Source of the DNA: an uncultured Muribaculum sp.
Lineage (GTDB): Bacteria > Bacteroidota > Bacteroidia > Bacteroidales > Muribaculaceae
NCBI GenBank assembly: GCA_910578835.1
Contig: CAJTSK010000005.1
Location: 39,055 to 103,054, forward strand
Direction: 5' to 3'
DNA: 64,000 nucleotides
A program made the position numbers and the translations under genes. Of the stretch, positions 8,628 through 17,642 are shown one piece after another; the first letter of the stretch is position 1; every line of letters begins with the position of its first letter. Under the pieces are notes generated by a model, which worked only from the letters and a program-made list of their open reading frames with translations, had not been told where the DNA came from and did no database searches.

Positions 8628-8738
8628 TTTCCGCCTGCTCTTCGGTCGTTATGGAATCCCATAACTCCCTCATCACAAACAAAAATCTGCTCGACGAATG
8701 ACCGCCCTGACAGCAACATTTATTATTAAACAAGCTCT
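8628..8738 (-). repeat. Solo arm of the 55.8-kb inverted-repeat element
   Basis: This 111-bp stretch is the reverse complement of 55771-55881, with 108 of 111 bases identical and no gaps. It contains the complete 34-nt terminal repeat of that element (with one change) at its right end and the internal hairpin GTTATGG/CCATAAC. It starts 1 bp past the stop of the Rieske-like lipoprotein gene. On the minus strand it holds an ORF (8719-8588) of 43 codons, homologous to the element's mini-ORF and running into the lipoprotein gene. Whether it is a one-ended relic or a functional 3' structure is unknown. Confidence 0.85.
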
Positions 8739-8757
8739 AAAATTCATCTCGCCACGC

Positions 8758-8788
8758 TTGCACAATCCGAAATTACTTGTTAACTTTG
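8758..8788 (+). promoter_or_regulatory. Promoter of tRNA-Leu
   Basis: TTGC at 8758-8761, a 19-nt spacer and TAACTTTG at 8781-8788 precede the tRNA by 30 nt. This fits the -33/-7 pattern with one -33 mismatch. Confidence 0.55.
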
Positions 8789-8818
8789 TCACGCCGAATC
8801 GCCCTTAGGCGTAGAGCT

Positions 8819-8902
8819 GCCTGAATGGTGGAATGGTAGACACGAGGGACTTAAAATCCCTTGGCCATTACGGCTGTGCGGGTTCGAGTCCCGCTTCAGG
8901 TA
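8819..8902 (+). tRNA. tRNA-Leu (anticodon TAA)
   Basis: The acceptor stem pairs GCCTGAA (8819-8825) with TTCAGGT (8895-8901), followed by discriminator A8902; CCA is not encoded. The anticodon stem AGGGA/TCCCT encloses the loop CTTAAAA with anticodon TAA at 8852-8854. A long variable arm and the T-loop GGTTCGAGTCC are as expected for leucine tRNA. It reads UUA codons. Confidence 0.95.
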
Positions 8903-8954
8903 CAATCACCGGGAAGTTGAGTCACTGCCGACGCAACTTCCTTTTTTTATCGTC

Positions 8955-9713
8955 ATGAAAATCGTTATAAACGGGACATACGCTAACCACAAGGAGTATA
9001 TTGAATCGATACCCGCAATATTTGACTCTACAGGCACCGAGATATATCATAAGCGCAATGTAGTCAAGATATTGCGTCACGAGGGTATTGATTTTGTAGT
9101 AAAGCGCTACAAACGCCCCAATGTCGTGCAACGCATAGCCTACACCTTCTTTTGTCAAGGAAAAGCTAAACGTGCCTACCGATATGCCGTACGCATGATT
9201 GACATGGGCATCTCCACGCCGCTGCCTATCGCGTATATAGAGATAAACAAGTCGGGATTGCTGCTCGACAGCTATTTCATTTCAGTCAAGACTGACGACA
9301 AACCACTCTTTCCCGAGCTTGTCGAAAAGCCTGATTATGACAAGACGCTGGCACTCGATGTAGCACGTTACATGGCGTATCTTCATGAAAATGGGGTGCT
9401 CCACGGTGACCCCAACCTCTCCAATATACTTTACCATACCGGTCCCGACGACTCCAATCACTTCACCCTAATAGATATAAACCGCAGCAAATTCGGAACC
9501 GGATTTTCATATGAAGAGTGTGCCGCAAACATCATGCGCGTCACCCACCGTCGCGAAGTGCTTTCGCTGATTGCCGGTGAATATGCCCGTCTTCGCAACT
9601 GGGATGTCGACAAGACAACAGAAGATATACTCGCGCGCATCAACCGCTTTGAGCATAGACGCGCGACCAAATACAAGTTCAAGCGCCTATTGTCACCATT
9701 CGTAAGAAAGTGA
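8955..9713 (+). CDS. Lipopolysaccharide core kinase-like protein (InaA/WaaP/Kdo kinase family)
   Basis: A 252-residue small protein-kinase-fold enzyme. The catalytic loop HGDPNLSNIL (about residues 155-164) carries the catalytic Asp and metal-binding Asn. It is followed by FTLIDINRSKFG, which stands in for the DFG Asp. The N-terminal lobe has a conserved Lys in DFVVKRYKRPNVVQRI. Relatives phosphorylate Kdo or heptose of the lipid A core on the cytosolic face. The 3' end overlaps the convergent beta-barrel gene by 21 bp. A lipid A role would fit lpxH elsewhere in the window, but the actual sugar substrate is an inference. Confidence 0.82.
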   Translation: MKIVINGTYANHKEYIESIPAIFDSTGTEIYHKRNVVKILRHEGIDFVVKRYKRPNVVQRIAYTFFCQGKAKRAYRYAVRMIDMGISTPLPIAYIEINKSGLLLDSYFISVKTDDKPLFPELVEKPDYDKTLALDVARYMAYLHENGVLHGDPNLSNILYHTGPDDSNHFTLIDINRSKFGTGFSYEECAANIMRVTHRREVLSLIAGEYARLRNWDVDKTTEDILARINRFEHRRATKYKFKRLLSPFVRK

Positions 9714-10379
9714 CACACCGAGACAATTGAGCGTTATCGTATTGTCGCTCCAGTAATTGTAATTATTGTCGGATGTGATAAGTTCATACGCCACGCCTAT
9801 GTTAACAGCCTGACGCGTATTGACATTGCTGACAGGTATCCTTACTCCAAGCGCGGGCTTGCAATAAAACTGGGCGTCGCCTGTCATACATCCTTCCTGC
9901 AACCGCAGATAGCTGTTGCCGATAAGCCATAACGCGCCGAGCTTGACATCGGCAAAGAAAGAGATACCTCCCGTATTGCCAAAATTAAAGCGAAAATCGG
10001 AAAATACCGGAATCATCACCTTGGTCGATGAGTTGGAGTGCTCGCGTAAACGGGCGCGCCCGACATCGCTTGCAAGAATGTCGCTATTGCTCATCGCCAC
10101 CTCTACACCAAGACCGGCTCCCATGAAAAACCATGACGAGTACTGGAAACCCTGAGATGTGGTGACTCCGACTATATTGGCGCGGTTATCGCCAAAGCCC
10201 GCCACCCCCGACAGCTCGACAAATCCCTTGTAGTTCATTGAACCGGAAAGTGCCGGTGACAACATCGCGGGAATCTGATTGGCAATCCCATAATATTGCG
10301 CCATTGCCTGCTGAGCGCCTGCAAATGCCACCACTGCGACGACCGTGGCAATAATCCGTCGTAAAGATTTTGTAGCCAT
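9693..10379 (-). CDS. Outer-membrane beta-barrel protein
   Basis: A 228-residue exported protein. The signal peptide has a hydrophobic core VVAVVAFAGA and cleaves near QQAMAQ. The mature part has alternating hydrophobic/polar strands (KGFVELSGVAGFG, FFMGAGLGVEV, ISFFADVKLGAL) and ends in NCLGVSLSYEW, the C-terminal aromatic that BamA recognises. The size suggests an 8-10-stranded OmpX/PorT-like barrel. The function is unknown. It overlaps the kinase gene tail-to-tail by 21 bp. A terminator-like hairpin separates its start from the GH43 gene. Confidence 0.85.
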   Translation of the reverse strand: MATKSLRRIIATVVAVVAFAGAQQAMAQYYGIANQIPAMLSPALSGSMNYKGFVELSGVAGFGDNRANIVGVTTSQGFQYSSWFFMGAGLGVEVAMSNSDILASDVGRARLREHSNSSTKVMIPVFSDFRFNFGNTGGISFFADVKLGALWLIGNSYLRLQEGCMTGDAQFYCKPALGVRIPVSNVNTRQAVNIGVAYELITSDNNYNYWSDNTITLNCLGVSLSYEW

Positions 10380-10403
10380 ATATATTTACTTTATATAAAT
10401 ACA

Positions 10404-10434
10404 ACACCCTGCAACTAACTTTGTTGCAAGGTGT
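10404..10434 (-). terminator. Hairpin after the GH43 gene
   Basis: The arms ACACC-C-TGCAAC (10404-10415) and GTTGCA-A-GGTGT (10423-10434) pair over 11 bp with one mismatch and a 7-nt loop. The hairpin lies 29 bp past the GH43 stop. The following minus-strand sequence is AT-rich rather than a clean U-run. Confidence 0.55.
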
Positions 10435-10462
10435 CATATTTATCTTGACCGGTTGCAGCGCG

Positions 10463-11923
10463 TCACGGCTTACGGAAACGCCACTTACAATTGTCGGAAT
10501 TAAAATCAAACTTGCCGAGAGTAGGCGTACTGTCGGCTATCGACATCAACACCAGCTCACCGTCATGCCCCGGAACCTCCTTGGGCATTATACGATATGT
10601 ACCGTCGACAAGCTGCTCTATACGCCACAACTGCTCCGGACCACCTGTGTATCGCGGCACAGTTACAACCTCTGCATCGGCAGTAGCGGCAAGCGCCCTC
10701 TCGGTGCCTTCAATCGTAATCTTAAAGTAGGGTGACGTAAGGTAGCCACCGGCTTCAGGAACAGCGGTAACAGTCCATTTTTGATGGGGACGAAACATAT
10801 AGTCGCCTATGCGTAGGTTGATGTCGCCATCGCTCCATGAGCCGATTACATCGTCAAGAGTCTGCAGCTTCAGAGGCTCTAACGGCTCAGTGACCGGCTC
10901 CCAGAACCGGTGTTTGCCGCCTTCCATACGCTGGAAATCGACACATAATTCAAGCGCGTAACCGCGACGTTCCGATTCAATCTCATATGTGCCTTCCCTG
11001 AACGCTTCACCGGCGACAGGCCAGCCGTCGCGCCATAGCAGCGGATAGAACGCAAGCACACTCATGCCCCCGCGATTAAAATCAGCTTCAAAGTGACATG
11101 ACATCTTTTCTACACCTTCATCCTCGATATAGCGTCCGAAGTGTCCTGCCCCGGTCATATTATCACGAGCGGCAATTACCATCTTTCCGCCACCTTTCAG
11201 CATATCCCTTCCAAGCTTGTCAAGGTAAGGTCCAGTCACATTACGCGACCTGCCTACAACTATGTTATATGTAGAGTTGGGACCATCGCAGCATGTGCCG
11301 TGAGTGCCAAGAAGATAATACCATCCGTCGCGATATATCAGGTCGGTTGCCTCACAGTCGATTGCTATATCTATCGGTTGGTTGCCCTCTACCCTTGCGC
11401 CGGTAGCCGGGTCAAGTTCCACCAGACGGATAAAGCCGAAATATGTGCCATAAGACAGCCACAATCTTCCGTCGGTCGGGTCAAGAAGCAGCCCGGCATC
11501 TATGGCATCGCAATCGTCGCCATCCTCCGACCATGCCACTTCAACCGGGTCGGTAAATGCAAAATCAGGCGATGTCGGGTCAAGGGTCTTGTTCCACATT
11601 GTCAACACCGACCCTTTATGAGAGCCACCAAGACCGCCACCGGTAGCACTATAAGCCACAAGATAGCGGTCGCCTATTTTAACGGCATCGGGAGCCGCAC
11701 CCCTGCCCGGTCTCACCGCACCGCCATGCCATGACCAACCGTCGTCAGAAATCAGACCTCCACCTCCGGTGCCGAATGTATAATATTTTCCATCACACTC
11801 CATCACCGTCGAAGGGTCATGGATAAAAGGCTCCCCTATCTGCGAGGCAGCCGACAGCGAGGTAAGAAGCATAGCGGTGACACCTGTCACCTTGAAGATT
11901 GCATCCATAGTCATATCAATCAT
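10463..11923 (-). CDS. Glycoside hydrolase family 43, arabinan endo-1,5-alpha-L-arabinosidase-like
   Basis: A 486-residue secreted glycosidase with a five-bladed propeller, probably acting on arabinan. The signal peptide ends near SLSAASQ. The three GH43 acids are recognisable: base D36 in FIHDPS, pKa-tuning D142 in CDAIDAGLLLD, and the general acid E191 in DCEATDLIYRDG. WYYLLGTHGTCCDG follows the last, as in endo-arabinanases. The C-terminal third (from about residue 330) is a separate beta-rich accessory domain. Its ATG overlaps the TGA of the upstream partner gene, so the two are co-translated. No SusCD pair is adjacent, so this is not a full polysaccharide utilisation locus. Confidence 0.88.
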   Translation of the reverse strand: MIDMTMDAIFKVTGVTAMLLTSLSAASQIGEPFIHDPSTVMECDGKYYTFGTGGGGLISDDGWSWHGGAVRPGRGAAPDAVKIGDRYLVAYSATGGGLGGSHKGSVLTMWNKTLDPTSPDFAFTDPVEVAWSEDGDDCDAIDAGLLLDPTDGRLWLSYGTYFGFIRLVELDPATGARVEGNQPIDIAIDCEATDLIYRDGWYYLLGTHGTCCDGPNSTYNIVVGRSRNVTGPYLDKLGRDMLKGGGKMVIAARDNMTGAGHFGRYIEDEGVEKMSCHFEADFNRGGMSVLAFYPLLWRDGWPVAGEAFREGTYEIESERRGYALELCVDFQRMEGGKHRFWEPVTEPLEPLKLQTLDDVIGSWSDGDINLRIGDYMFRPHQKWTVTAVPEAGGYLTSPYFKITIEGTERALAATADAEVVTVPRYTGGPEQLWRIEQLVDGTYRIMPKEVPGHDGELVLMSIADSTPTLGKFDFNSDNCKWRFRKP

Positions 11924-12618
11924 AATTTTTCGACAGTAAAACCGGTTACAGGCGCGCCCTTGTCATCGACAAAACGCACACAAAAATCACTCATTCCGGG
12001 TCCATTGATTATGGCTCCCCTGATGATATTGCGCCCCTTTTTTAAAGTGAGACGGCGTGACATGGCATCGTCAACCACCATACGGCGGTCGCCTGACAGC
12101 AGAAGCACCTCTTCTCCGTCAATCCACCACATTGATGCAGAATTTGAACCCACGGCGAGCCTTACATCTTTTATCTCCTCCTCGCAGTCAATAACAGTCA
12201 CAGCCCAAAACAGCACCCCGTAGACAGGCTTCTCAAGATTGGACGCAAAGCGGAAAAGCTTGATATTAAAAAGTTTGCTGTCAAGAGCATGCCAACGCAG
12301 TTTCTTCCCGTCAACCTTTACAACCTTTCCGGCTGAAGGCACAACGGTAGTCTGCCCCTTAAAATACTCGGTATTGAACGCCTCGCGCAGATAACTGTCG
12401 GTAAACACCGTATTGCTGCGGTTAGGCTTCTCAATCGGCTCAAGCAAGAGCCAACGCCTTATAAATCCCTCACTATCGGGAGCAACAGCCTCTCCTGAGG
12501 GCTGTTCAAAATAATTGGGCATCGTTCCCGGCAATGCGGGCGGAGCCGCATAAGCGGAGATACCGGACATGGCAAGAAGCAAAGCTGCCTGCAATGACCT
12601 GAAGTGAAAGCATATCAT
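11920..12618 (-). CDS. Secreted beta-sandwich protein partnered with GH43
   Basis: A 232-residue exported protein of uncertain function. It has a signal peptide (LLLAMSGISAYAA) and then a segment IRRWLLLEPIEKPN. A jelly-roll-like C-terminal part follows, with SMWWIDGEEVLLLSGDRRMVVDD and KKGRNIIRGAIINGPG. The pattern of a Trp-rich edge plus GxN/GxG strands resembles modules attached to carbohydrate esterases and glycosidases, where they bind sugar or pack on the catalytic domain. The stop overlaps the GH43 start by 4 bp, so the pair is an operon. I do not recognise a named family. Confidence 0.72.
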   Translation of the reverse strand: MICFHFRSLQAALLLAMSGISAYAAPPALPGTMPNYFEQPSGEAVAPDSEGFIRRWLLLEPIEKPNRSNTVFTDSYLREAFNTEYFKGQTTVVPSAGKVVKVDGKKLRWHALDSKLFNIKLFRFASNLEKPVYGVLFWAVTVIDCEEEIKDVRLAVGSNSASMWWIDGEEVLLLSGDRRMVVDDAMSRRLTLKKGRNIIRGAIINGPGMSDFCVRFVDDKGAPVTGFTVEKL

Positions 12619-12656
12619 GTTAACCTCTGTTTTTTAACTAAAAATTTCTTATTACA

Positions 12657-12664
12657 CAAAGATA
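12657..12664 (-). promoter_or_regulatory. -7 box of the GH43 operon
   Basis: TATCTTTG on the minus strand, 39 nt before the ATG at 12618. It is an exact TAnnTTTG match; no good -33 is visible. Confidence 0.55.
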
Positions 12665-12734
12665 ATAATTATGGGCCAATGTAAAAAAAGCAAGTGGTTA
12701 AAATTTTACGATTAAAAACACAATCATCTAATTA

Positions 12735-14036
12735 TCAGCGGCTATTGCCACTATTATTATAGACTCCTCCATAATATGAACCTCTCATATTCAAAAGACC
12801 TTTAAGGCGCTTGAGTATCTTTTGCTTCGTGGTAAGAGGCGTCAGGTCACATCCGGCAAGGCGCTTGTCGGGCTCCGTCTCCAAGCGCAATGCATCGGAA
12901 TTAATTTCACCCACGCGCGCAATCAGCTCTTCTGTTGAAGGCTGTAAAGGGGGCACACCTTCGGGAAGCGGCAACAATTTGAAATCAAGAGGCTCAAAGG
13001 CATAGTTTTCCCACTTTTTAGCCTCCTTGACACTTATATACTCCTTGTCGGCAAGATAAATCTCTGCATAGGTAGACACAAAAAACGGCTCGTCACGGCG
13101 ATTAAACCGAAACATGTCCCTACCCCTGCCATTTGACTCTATATTTACCGCAATACCCGTCAGACCGCTTGCTGAGAGGTAGTCAGCCACTATGCCGTCA
13201 TTAAAATTGTAGCGTATCTTAACACACTCAAAATCAATATGATTTTTAAAGAACGTGGACATATTTGGCATCCATCTGCGACTCACAGTATCGGCAAGTA
13301 CATTTACATCAAGGGTTATATCCCTGCCTTTCCTCAGCCATGTCTCAGTAGGGCTATATTTGCCAAATACCGTGTCTACGGAAAAAGCATCATTCTGAAT
13401 AGACAGCGGTACAGGCACGCGGTCTATGACCCCGACCCAGTCAGTCCAAGAAAAATGCTGGTTAAACCTGTCACTTACGCTGTCAAGTCCGGCTGAATTG
13501 GAAAAATGATAATATGAACTTGACGACAGTATACGCGGTAGACGCCATCCTTTAAAACGTCCTTTCTTCTTGTCGGGAATCATGAAGTCGACCCATTTGT
13601 CACGATAAAGTGTCACGGTATCGGTATAGGTGGTAAGTGTCGAGTATTCACGCACATAGGCAAGCATATGAAGCACCTGACGGTCAGAGGCATTTACTAC
13701 CACTTCCGGCAACCGGTAAAAATTCTCTTTCATCCTCACGATTGAATCCAGCGGATTTGTCACCGTAGACTCGTGGAAACCCATATAACGGATTGTGAGC
13801 GGATAGGCGTCGCGAGAGACAAAGGGTACTTTTCCGTCGGAAGAGGAAACCCCGAGCATCACGCCACGATTGTCAAACACCGATGCACCAGCCAACGGCT
13901 CACCGGTAGCCGAATCAACCACTACCGGATTTCCTGCAGAAACCGTCATAGTCACCAACACCGCCAAAAGTGACATAGTAACCCGACTACGCGATATCGC
14001 CGCACCCTTTAATAAATGAATATCCACCTTAAGCAT
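12735..14036 (-). CDS. Exported carboxypeptidase-regulatory-like domain protein
   Basis: A 433-residue exported protein starting at ATG 14036; a longer frame to 14096 would begin upstream of the promoter at 14074-14081. After a signal peptide (MSLLAVLVTMTVSAG) comes a carboxypeptidase-D-type beta-sandwich (VVDSATGEPLAGASVFDNRGVMLG... LTIRYMGFHES), as found at the N-terminus of TonB-dependent receptors. The rest is not a beta-barrel but a mixed domain including MIPDKKKGRFKGWRLPRI. Similar stand-alone proteins are common in Bacteroidetes and remain uncharacterised. It is probably periplasmic or anchored to the outer membrane. Confidence 0.75.
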   Translation of the reverse strand: MLKVDIHLLKGAAISRSRVTMSLLAVLVTMTVSAGNPVVVDSATGEPLAGASVFDNRGVMLGVSSSDGKVPFVSRDAYPLTIRYMGFHESTVTNPLDSIVRMKENFYRLPEVVVNASDRQVLHMLAYVREYSTLTTYTDTVTLYRDKWVDFMIPDKKKGRFKGWRLPRILSSSSYYHFSNSAGLDSVSDRFNQHFSWTDWVGVIDRVPVPLSIQNDAFSVDTVFGKYSPTETWLRKGRDITLDVNVLADTVSRRWMPNMSTFFKNHIDFECVKIRYNFNDGIVADYLSASGLTGIAVNIESNGRGRDMFRFNRRDEPFFVSTYAEIYLADKEYISVKEAKKWENYAFEPLDFKLLPLPEGVPPLQPSTEELIARVGEINSDALRLETEPDKRLAGCDLTPLTTKQKILKRLKGLLNMRGSYYGGVYNNSGNSR

Positions 14037-14073
14037 ATGTATAATAATATGTAAGCATAATGACATATCGGCA

Positions 14074-14081
14074 CAAAGATA
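14074..14081 (-). promoter_or_regulatory. -7 box that fixes the start of the 12.7-14.0 kb gene
   Basis: TATCTTTG on the minus strand, 38 nt before ATG 14036. The transcript would begin near 14068, so in-frame codons further upstream cannot be the start. Confidence 0.6.
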
Positions 14082-14211
14082 TTCAAAAATAGGCATTAGA
14101 TATCAGCAGATTGCAATTTACAACAAAATTAAACCTTCTTTAAACCTTAATATCTATGATTATACACACGCCGGAAAAATGACGTGGCATTATAAAAATG
14201 GGGATAACAGG

Positions 14212-14249
14212 AAAGGGTTGAACTCAGCGATGCTGTCGTTCAACCCTTT
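14212..14249 (-). terminator. Hairpin downstream of tRNA-Pro
   Basis: The arms AAAGGGTTGAAC (14212-14223) and GTTCAACCCTTT (14238-14249) are exact reverse complements. The 14-nt loop itself contains CAGC/GCTG. It begins a few bases past the encoded CCA end of tRNA-Pro and probably ends or processes that transcript. Confidence 0.65.
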
Positions 14250-14257
14250 GTCTGTGG

Positions 14258-14332
14258 TCGGGGTGGCGGGATTCGAACTCGCGACCCCCTGCTCCCAAAG
14301 CAGGTGCGCTAACCGGACTGCGCTACGCCCCG
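14258..14332 (-). tRNA. tRNA-Pro (anticodon TGG)
   Basis: Reading the minus strand from 14332, CGGGGCG opens the acceptor stem and ...CACCCCG closes it, with discriminator A at 14258. The anticodon stem CCTGC/GCAGG encloses loop TTTGGGA, giving anticodon TGG for proline. The T-arm is intact apart from one A-C mismatch. The next three bases (14257-14255) read CCA, so the 3' end appears to be encoded, unlike in the tRNA-Leu of this window. Confidence 0.95.
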
Positions 14333-14390
14333 ATTGCTTAAAGCGAGGGCAAAGTTACTACTTTTTTTATTTACTTGCAAATTAATCGCA

Positions 14391-17300
14391 TCAATATTCA
14401 TCCCAGCTACGAATTTCGATGTCATCGACACTCATGTGCGTGAACGCGTTGATAAATGCCGAGGCAAGACGAGCATTGGTGAGCAACGGCACATTGAGGT
14501 CGATTGCCGCACGGCGTATGCGGTAGCCATTGGTAAGCTCGGTCTCCGAAAGGTTTTTGGGTATGTTGACAACCAGGTCAATAGCCTTGTCATGAAGAAG
14601 CGAAAGCGCCTGAGGCTGCATGTCGGGCTGACTGGGCCAATAGACCTTTATAGCCGGAATACCGTTGTCGGTAAGGAACTGATGGGTACCACCGGTAGCA
14701 TACAAGCTGTAACCGGAATTATGAAGCTCGTGGGCAGCATCAAGCATCGCCGCCTTCTGCTTGGCAGTACCTGTCGACAGAAGCACACCCTTACCCTTTG
14801 ACGGGATACGCATACCCACAGAAAGCATCGCCTTCAGTATAGCCTCGTCAGTGTCGGCACCGATACATCCTACCTCGCCGGTCGACGACATGTCGACACC
14901 AAGCACGGGGTCGGCACCCTGAAGACGGGAGAATGAGAACTGCGAAGCCTTTATGCCCACGTAGTCAAGGTCAAACGCGTTTTTATGCGGTTTCTCGACA
15001 TCATGACCGAGCATGACGCGGGTAGCTATATCAATAAAGTTGAGTTTCAACACCTTGCTCACAAAGGGGAATGAACGCGATGCCCTGAGGTTACACTCAA
15101 TCACCTTGATATCATTGTTTTTGGCAAGGAACTGTATATTAAACGGGCCGGAAATGTCAAGCGCCTTGGCTATCTTCTGACTTACTTTCTTTATGCGTCG
15201 TATAGTCTCCACATAAAGTTTCTGCGGCGGGAACTGGATAGTGGCGTCACCCGAGTGTACACCGGCAAACTCGATATGCTCAGAGATGGCATACACCTTT
15301 ATCTCGCCATTCTGCGCCACGGCATCCATCTCGATTTCCTTGGCATTCTGGATAAACTCCGTCACAACGACAGGATGCTGCTTGGACACATTTGCCGCCA
15401 GACGCAGGAAGCGTTCAAGCTCCTCATTGTTGCTGCACACATTCATGGCTGCACCGGAAAGCACATAGCTCGGACGCACAAGCACCGGGAATCCTACCTC
15501 ATCAATAAACTTATTGATGTCGTCAAACGATGTCAGCTCCCTCCAGCGGGGCTGGTCGACTCCTATGCGGTCAAGCATTGCCGAGAACTTATGGCGGTCT
15601 TCCGCATTGTCAATAGACTTGGCGGAAGTTCCGAGAATGGGCACACCGGCATCATCAAGACGCGTGGCAAGATTATTGGGTATCTGACCGCCCACCGACA
15701 ATATCACGCCATGAGGCTGCTCAAGGTCAAGAATATCCATCACGCGTTCATAGGTAAGCTCGTCGAAATAGAGTCGGTCACACATATCATAATCAGTCGA
15801 CACAGTCTCGGGATTGTAGTTAATCATCACCGAGCGCCAGCCCTCACGCTTCACGGTCATAAGAGCGTTGACCGAACACCAGTCAAACTCTACCGAGCTA
15901 CCGATGCGGTAAGCACCCGAGCCGAGCACTACAATCGAGCGGTGGTCGTGGAGATAGTTCACATCGTCGGCAGTACCGTTGTAAGTAAGATAAAGGTAAT
16001 TGGTCATCGCGGGATATTCGGCTGCAAGAGTGTCAATCTGCTTCACCACAGGGACTATACCGAGCGATTTGCGCAGCCCCCTTATCTCAGCCACTGCACC
16101 TTCCACATCGGTCAGCCCCTCCTTGTGGAGCGCACGCGCAATCTGGAAGTCACTGAATCCCTGCTCCTTTGCCTGACGCAACAGCGTAGCCGGCAATTGC
16201 GACAGATCATTATAGGTCTCCATCTCATCGGCTGTCATCACTATATTATACAGCTTATAGAGGAACCACCTGTCTATCTTTGTAAGCTCATGGATACGCT
16301 CTACGGAATATCCCCCGCGCATCGCCTTTGATATCACGAATATACGCTTGTCGGTAGGCTCTTTAAGCGCACGGTCAATGTCGGCTATCTTGATTTCCTT
16401 ATTCTCTACAAAGCCGTGCATGCCCTGACCTATCATGCGGAGACCTTTCTGAATAGCCTCTTCAAATGTACGTCCGATTGACATCACCTCTCCCACCGAC
16501 TTCATCGATGAGCCGATTTCACGCTTCACGCCGTGGAATTTACCAAGGTCCCAACGCGGAATCTTCACCACGATATAATCAAGCGCCGGCTCAAAGAAAG
16601 CCGAAGTCTCCTTGGTCACAGAGTTTTTCAAATCAAACAGACCGTAGCCGAGACCAAGCTTCGCGGCAACAAAGGCAAGCGGATATCCTGTAGCCTTCGA
16701 TGCAAGCGCCGATGAACGCGACAAACGCGCATTGACTTCAATCACACGGTAATCCATCGACGAGGGGTCAAAGGCATACTGCACGTTACACTCGCCGACG
16801 ATACCTATATGGCGTATAATCTTTATTGCAAGTTTGCGTAGATAGTGGTAATCCTCATTGGAGAGCGTCTGTGAGGGGGCGACCACGATTGACTCGCCGG
16901 TGTGAATGCCCAGCGGGTCAAAATTTTCCATGTTACATACCGTGATGCAGTTGTCAAAGCGGTCACGCACCACCTCATATTCCACTTCTTTCCATCCTTT
17001 AAGCGACTTTTCGACAAGCACCTGGGGTGAAAAAGCCAACGCTTTTTCCACCAAGGCAACAAGCTGTTGCTCATCGTCGCAAAAGCCGCTCCCGAGTCCG
17101 CCAAGTGCATATGCCGCACGCACGATTACCGGATAGCCAAGTGCATTAGCAGCCGAGATGGCATCGTGGACGGTGCTTACAGCCTCACTCTTGATGGTCT
17201 TTACATTAATCTGGTCAAGTTTCTTTACAAAAAGCTCACGGTCTTCAGTGTCCATGATAGCTCTTACCGGTGTGCCAAGCACCTTCACGTCATATTTGTC

Positions 17301-17621
17301 AAGCACCCCGCTTTCATAGAGAGCCACACCACAGTTAAGAGCCGTCTGTCCGCCAAATGCAAGCATTATGCCCTCGGGACGCTCTTTCTCGATTACCTTC
17401 TCCACGAAATAGGGAGTCACCGGAAGGAAGTATATCTTATCGGCAAAACCGTCGGAAGTCTGAACGGTAGCAATATTTGGATTAATGAGCACAGTCTCTA
17501 TCCCTTCTTCTTTCATCGCCTTAAGCGCCTGAGAACCGGAGTAGTCAAACTCGCCCGCCTCACCAATTTTCAACGCTCCGCTACCAAGGAGCAAAACTTT
17601 CTTTATCGAATCTTTATTCAT
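14391..17621 (-). CDS. carB: Carbamoyl-phosphate synthase large subunit
   Basis: A 1,076-residue synthetase that makes carbamoyl phosphate from bicarbonate, ammonia and two ATP, feeding pyrimidines and arginine. It has the duplicated ATP-grasp layout. The first half opens KKVLLLGSGALKIGEAGEFDYSG and the second SIVVLGSGAYRIGSSVEFDWCS near residue 565. Each half has its own ATP-binding set, with an oligomerisation region between them. A C-terminal MGS-like allosteric domain follows from about residue 940 (GYSLYATGGTHQFL). The small subunit gene carA ends 21 bp upstream, so the two form an operon. Confidence 0.97.
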   Translation of the reverse strand: MNKDSIKKVLLLGSGALKIGEAGEFDYSGSQALKAMKEEGIETVLINPNIATVQTSDGFADKIYFLPVTPYFVEKVIEKERPEGIMLAFGGQTALNCGVALYESGVLDKYDVKVLGTPVRAIMDTEDRELFVKKLDQINVKTIKSEAVSTVHDAISAANALGYPVIVRAAYALGGLGSGFCDDEQQLVALVEKALAFSPQVLVEKSLKGWKEVEYEVVRDRFDNCITVCNMENFDPLGIHTGESIVVAPSQTLSNEDYHYLRKLAIKIIRHIGIVGECNVQYAFDPSSMDYRVIEVNARLSRSSALASKATGYPLAFVAAKLGLGYGLFDLKNSVTKETSAFFEPALDYIVVKIPRWDLGKFHGVKREIGSSMKSVGEVMSIGRTFEEAIQKGLRMIGQGMHGFVENKEIKIADIDRALKEPTDKRIFVISKAMRGGYSVERIHELTKIDRWFLYKLYNIVMTADEMETYNDLSQLPATLLRQAKEQGFSDFQIARALHKEGLTDVEGAVAEIRGLRKSLGIVPVVKQIDTLAAEYPAMTNYLYLTYNGTADDVNYLHDHRSIVVLGSGAYRIGSSVEFDWCSVNALMTVKREGWRSVMINYNPETVSTDYDMCDRLYFDELTYERVMDILDLEQPHGVILSVGGQIPNNLATRLDDAGVPILGTSAKSIDNAEDRHKFSAMLDRIGVDQPRWRELTSFDDINKFIDEVGFPVLVRPSYVLSGAAMNVCSNNEELERFLRLAANVSKQHPVVVTEFIQNAKEIEMDAVAQNGEIKVYAISEHIEFAGVHSGDATIQFPPQKLYVETIRRIKKVSQKIAKALDISGPFNIQFLAKNNDIKVIECNLRASRSFPFVSKVLKLNFIDIATRVMLGHDVEKPHKNAFDLDYVGIKASQFSFSRLQGADPVLGVDMSSTGEVGCIGADTDEAILKAMLSVGMRIPSKGKGVLLSTGTAKQKAAMLDAAHELHNSGYSLYATGGTHQFLTDNGIPAIKVYWPSQPDMQPQALSLLHDKAIDLVVNIPKNLSETELTNGYRIRRAAIDLNVPLLTNARLASAFINAFTHMSVDDIEIRSWDEY

Positions 17622-17642
17622 CTCTTGCAGTATTGCCGTAGG

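Noticed and set aside
14037..14096. Upstream start for the carboxypeptidase-regulatory-like protein
   Set aside because: These codons lie at or before the predicted transcription start set by TATCTTTG at 14081-14074.
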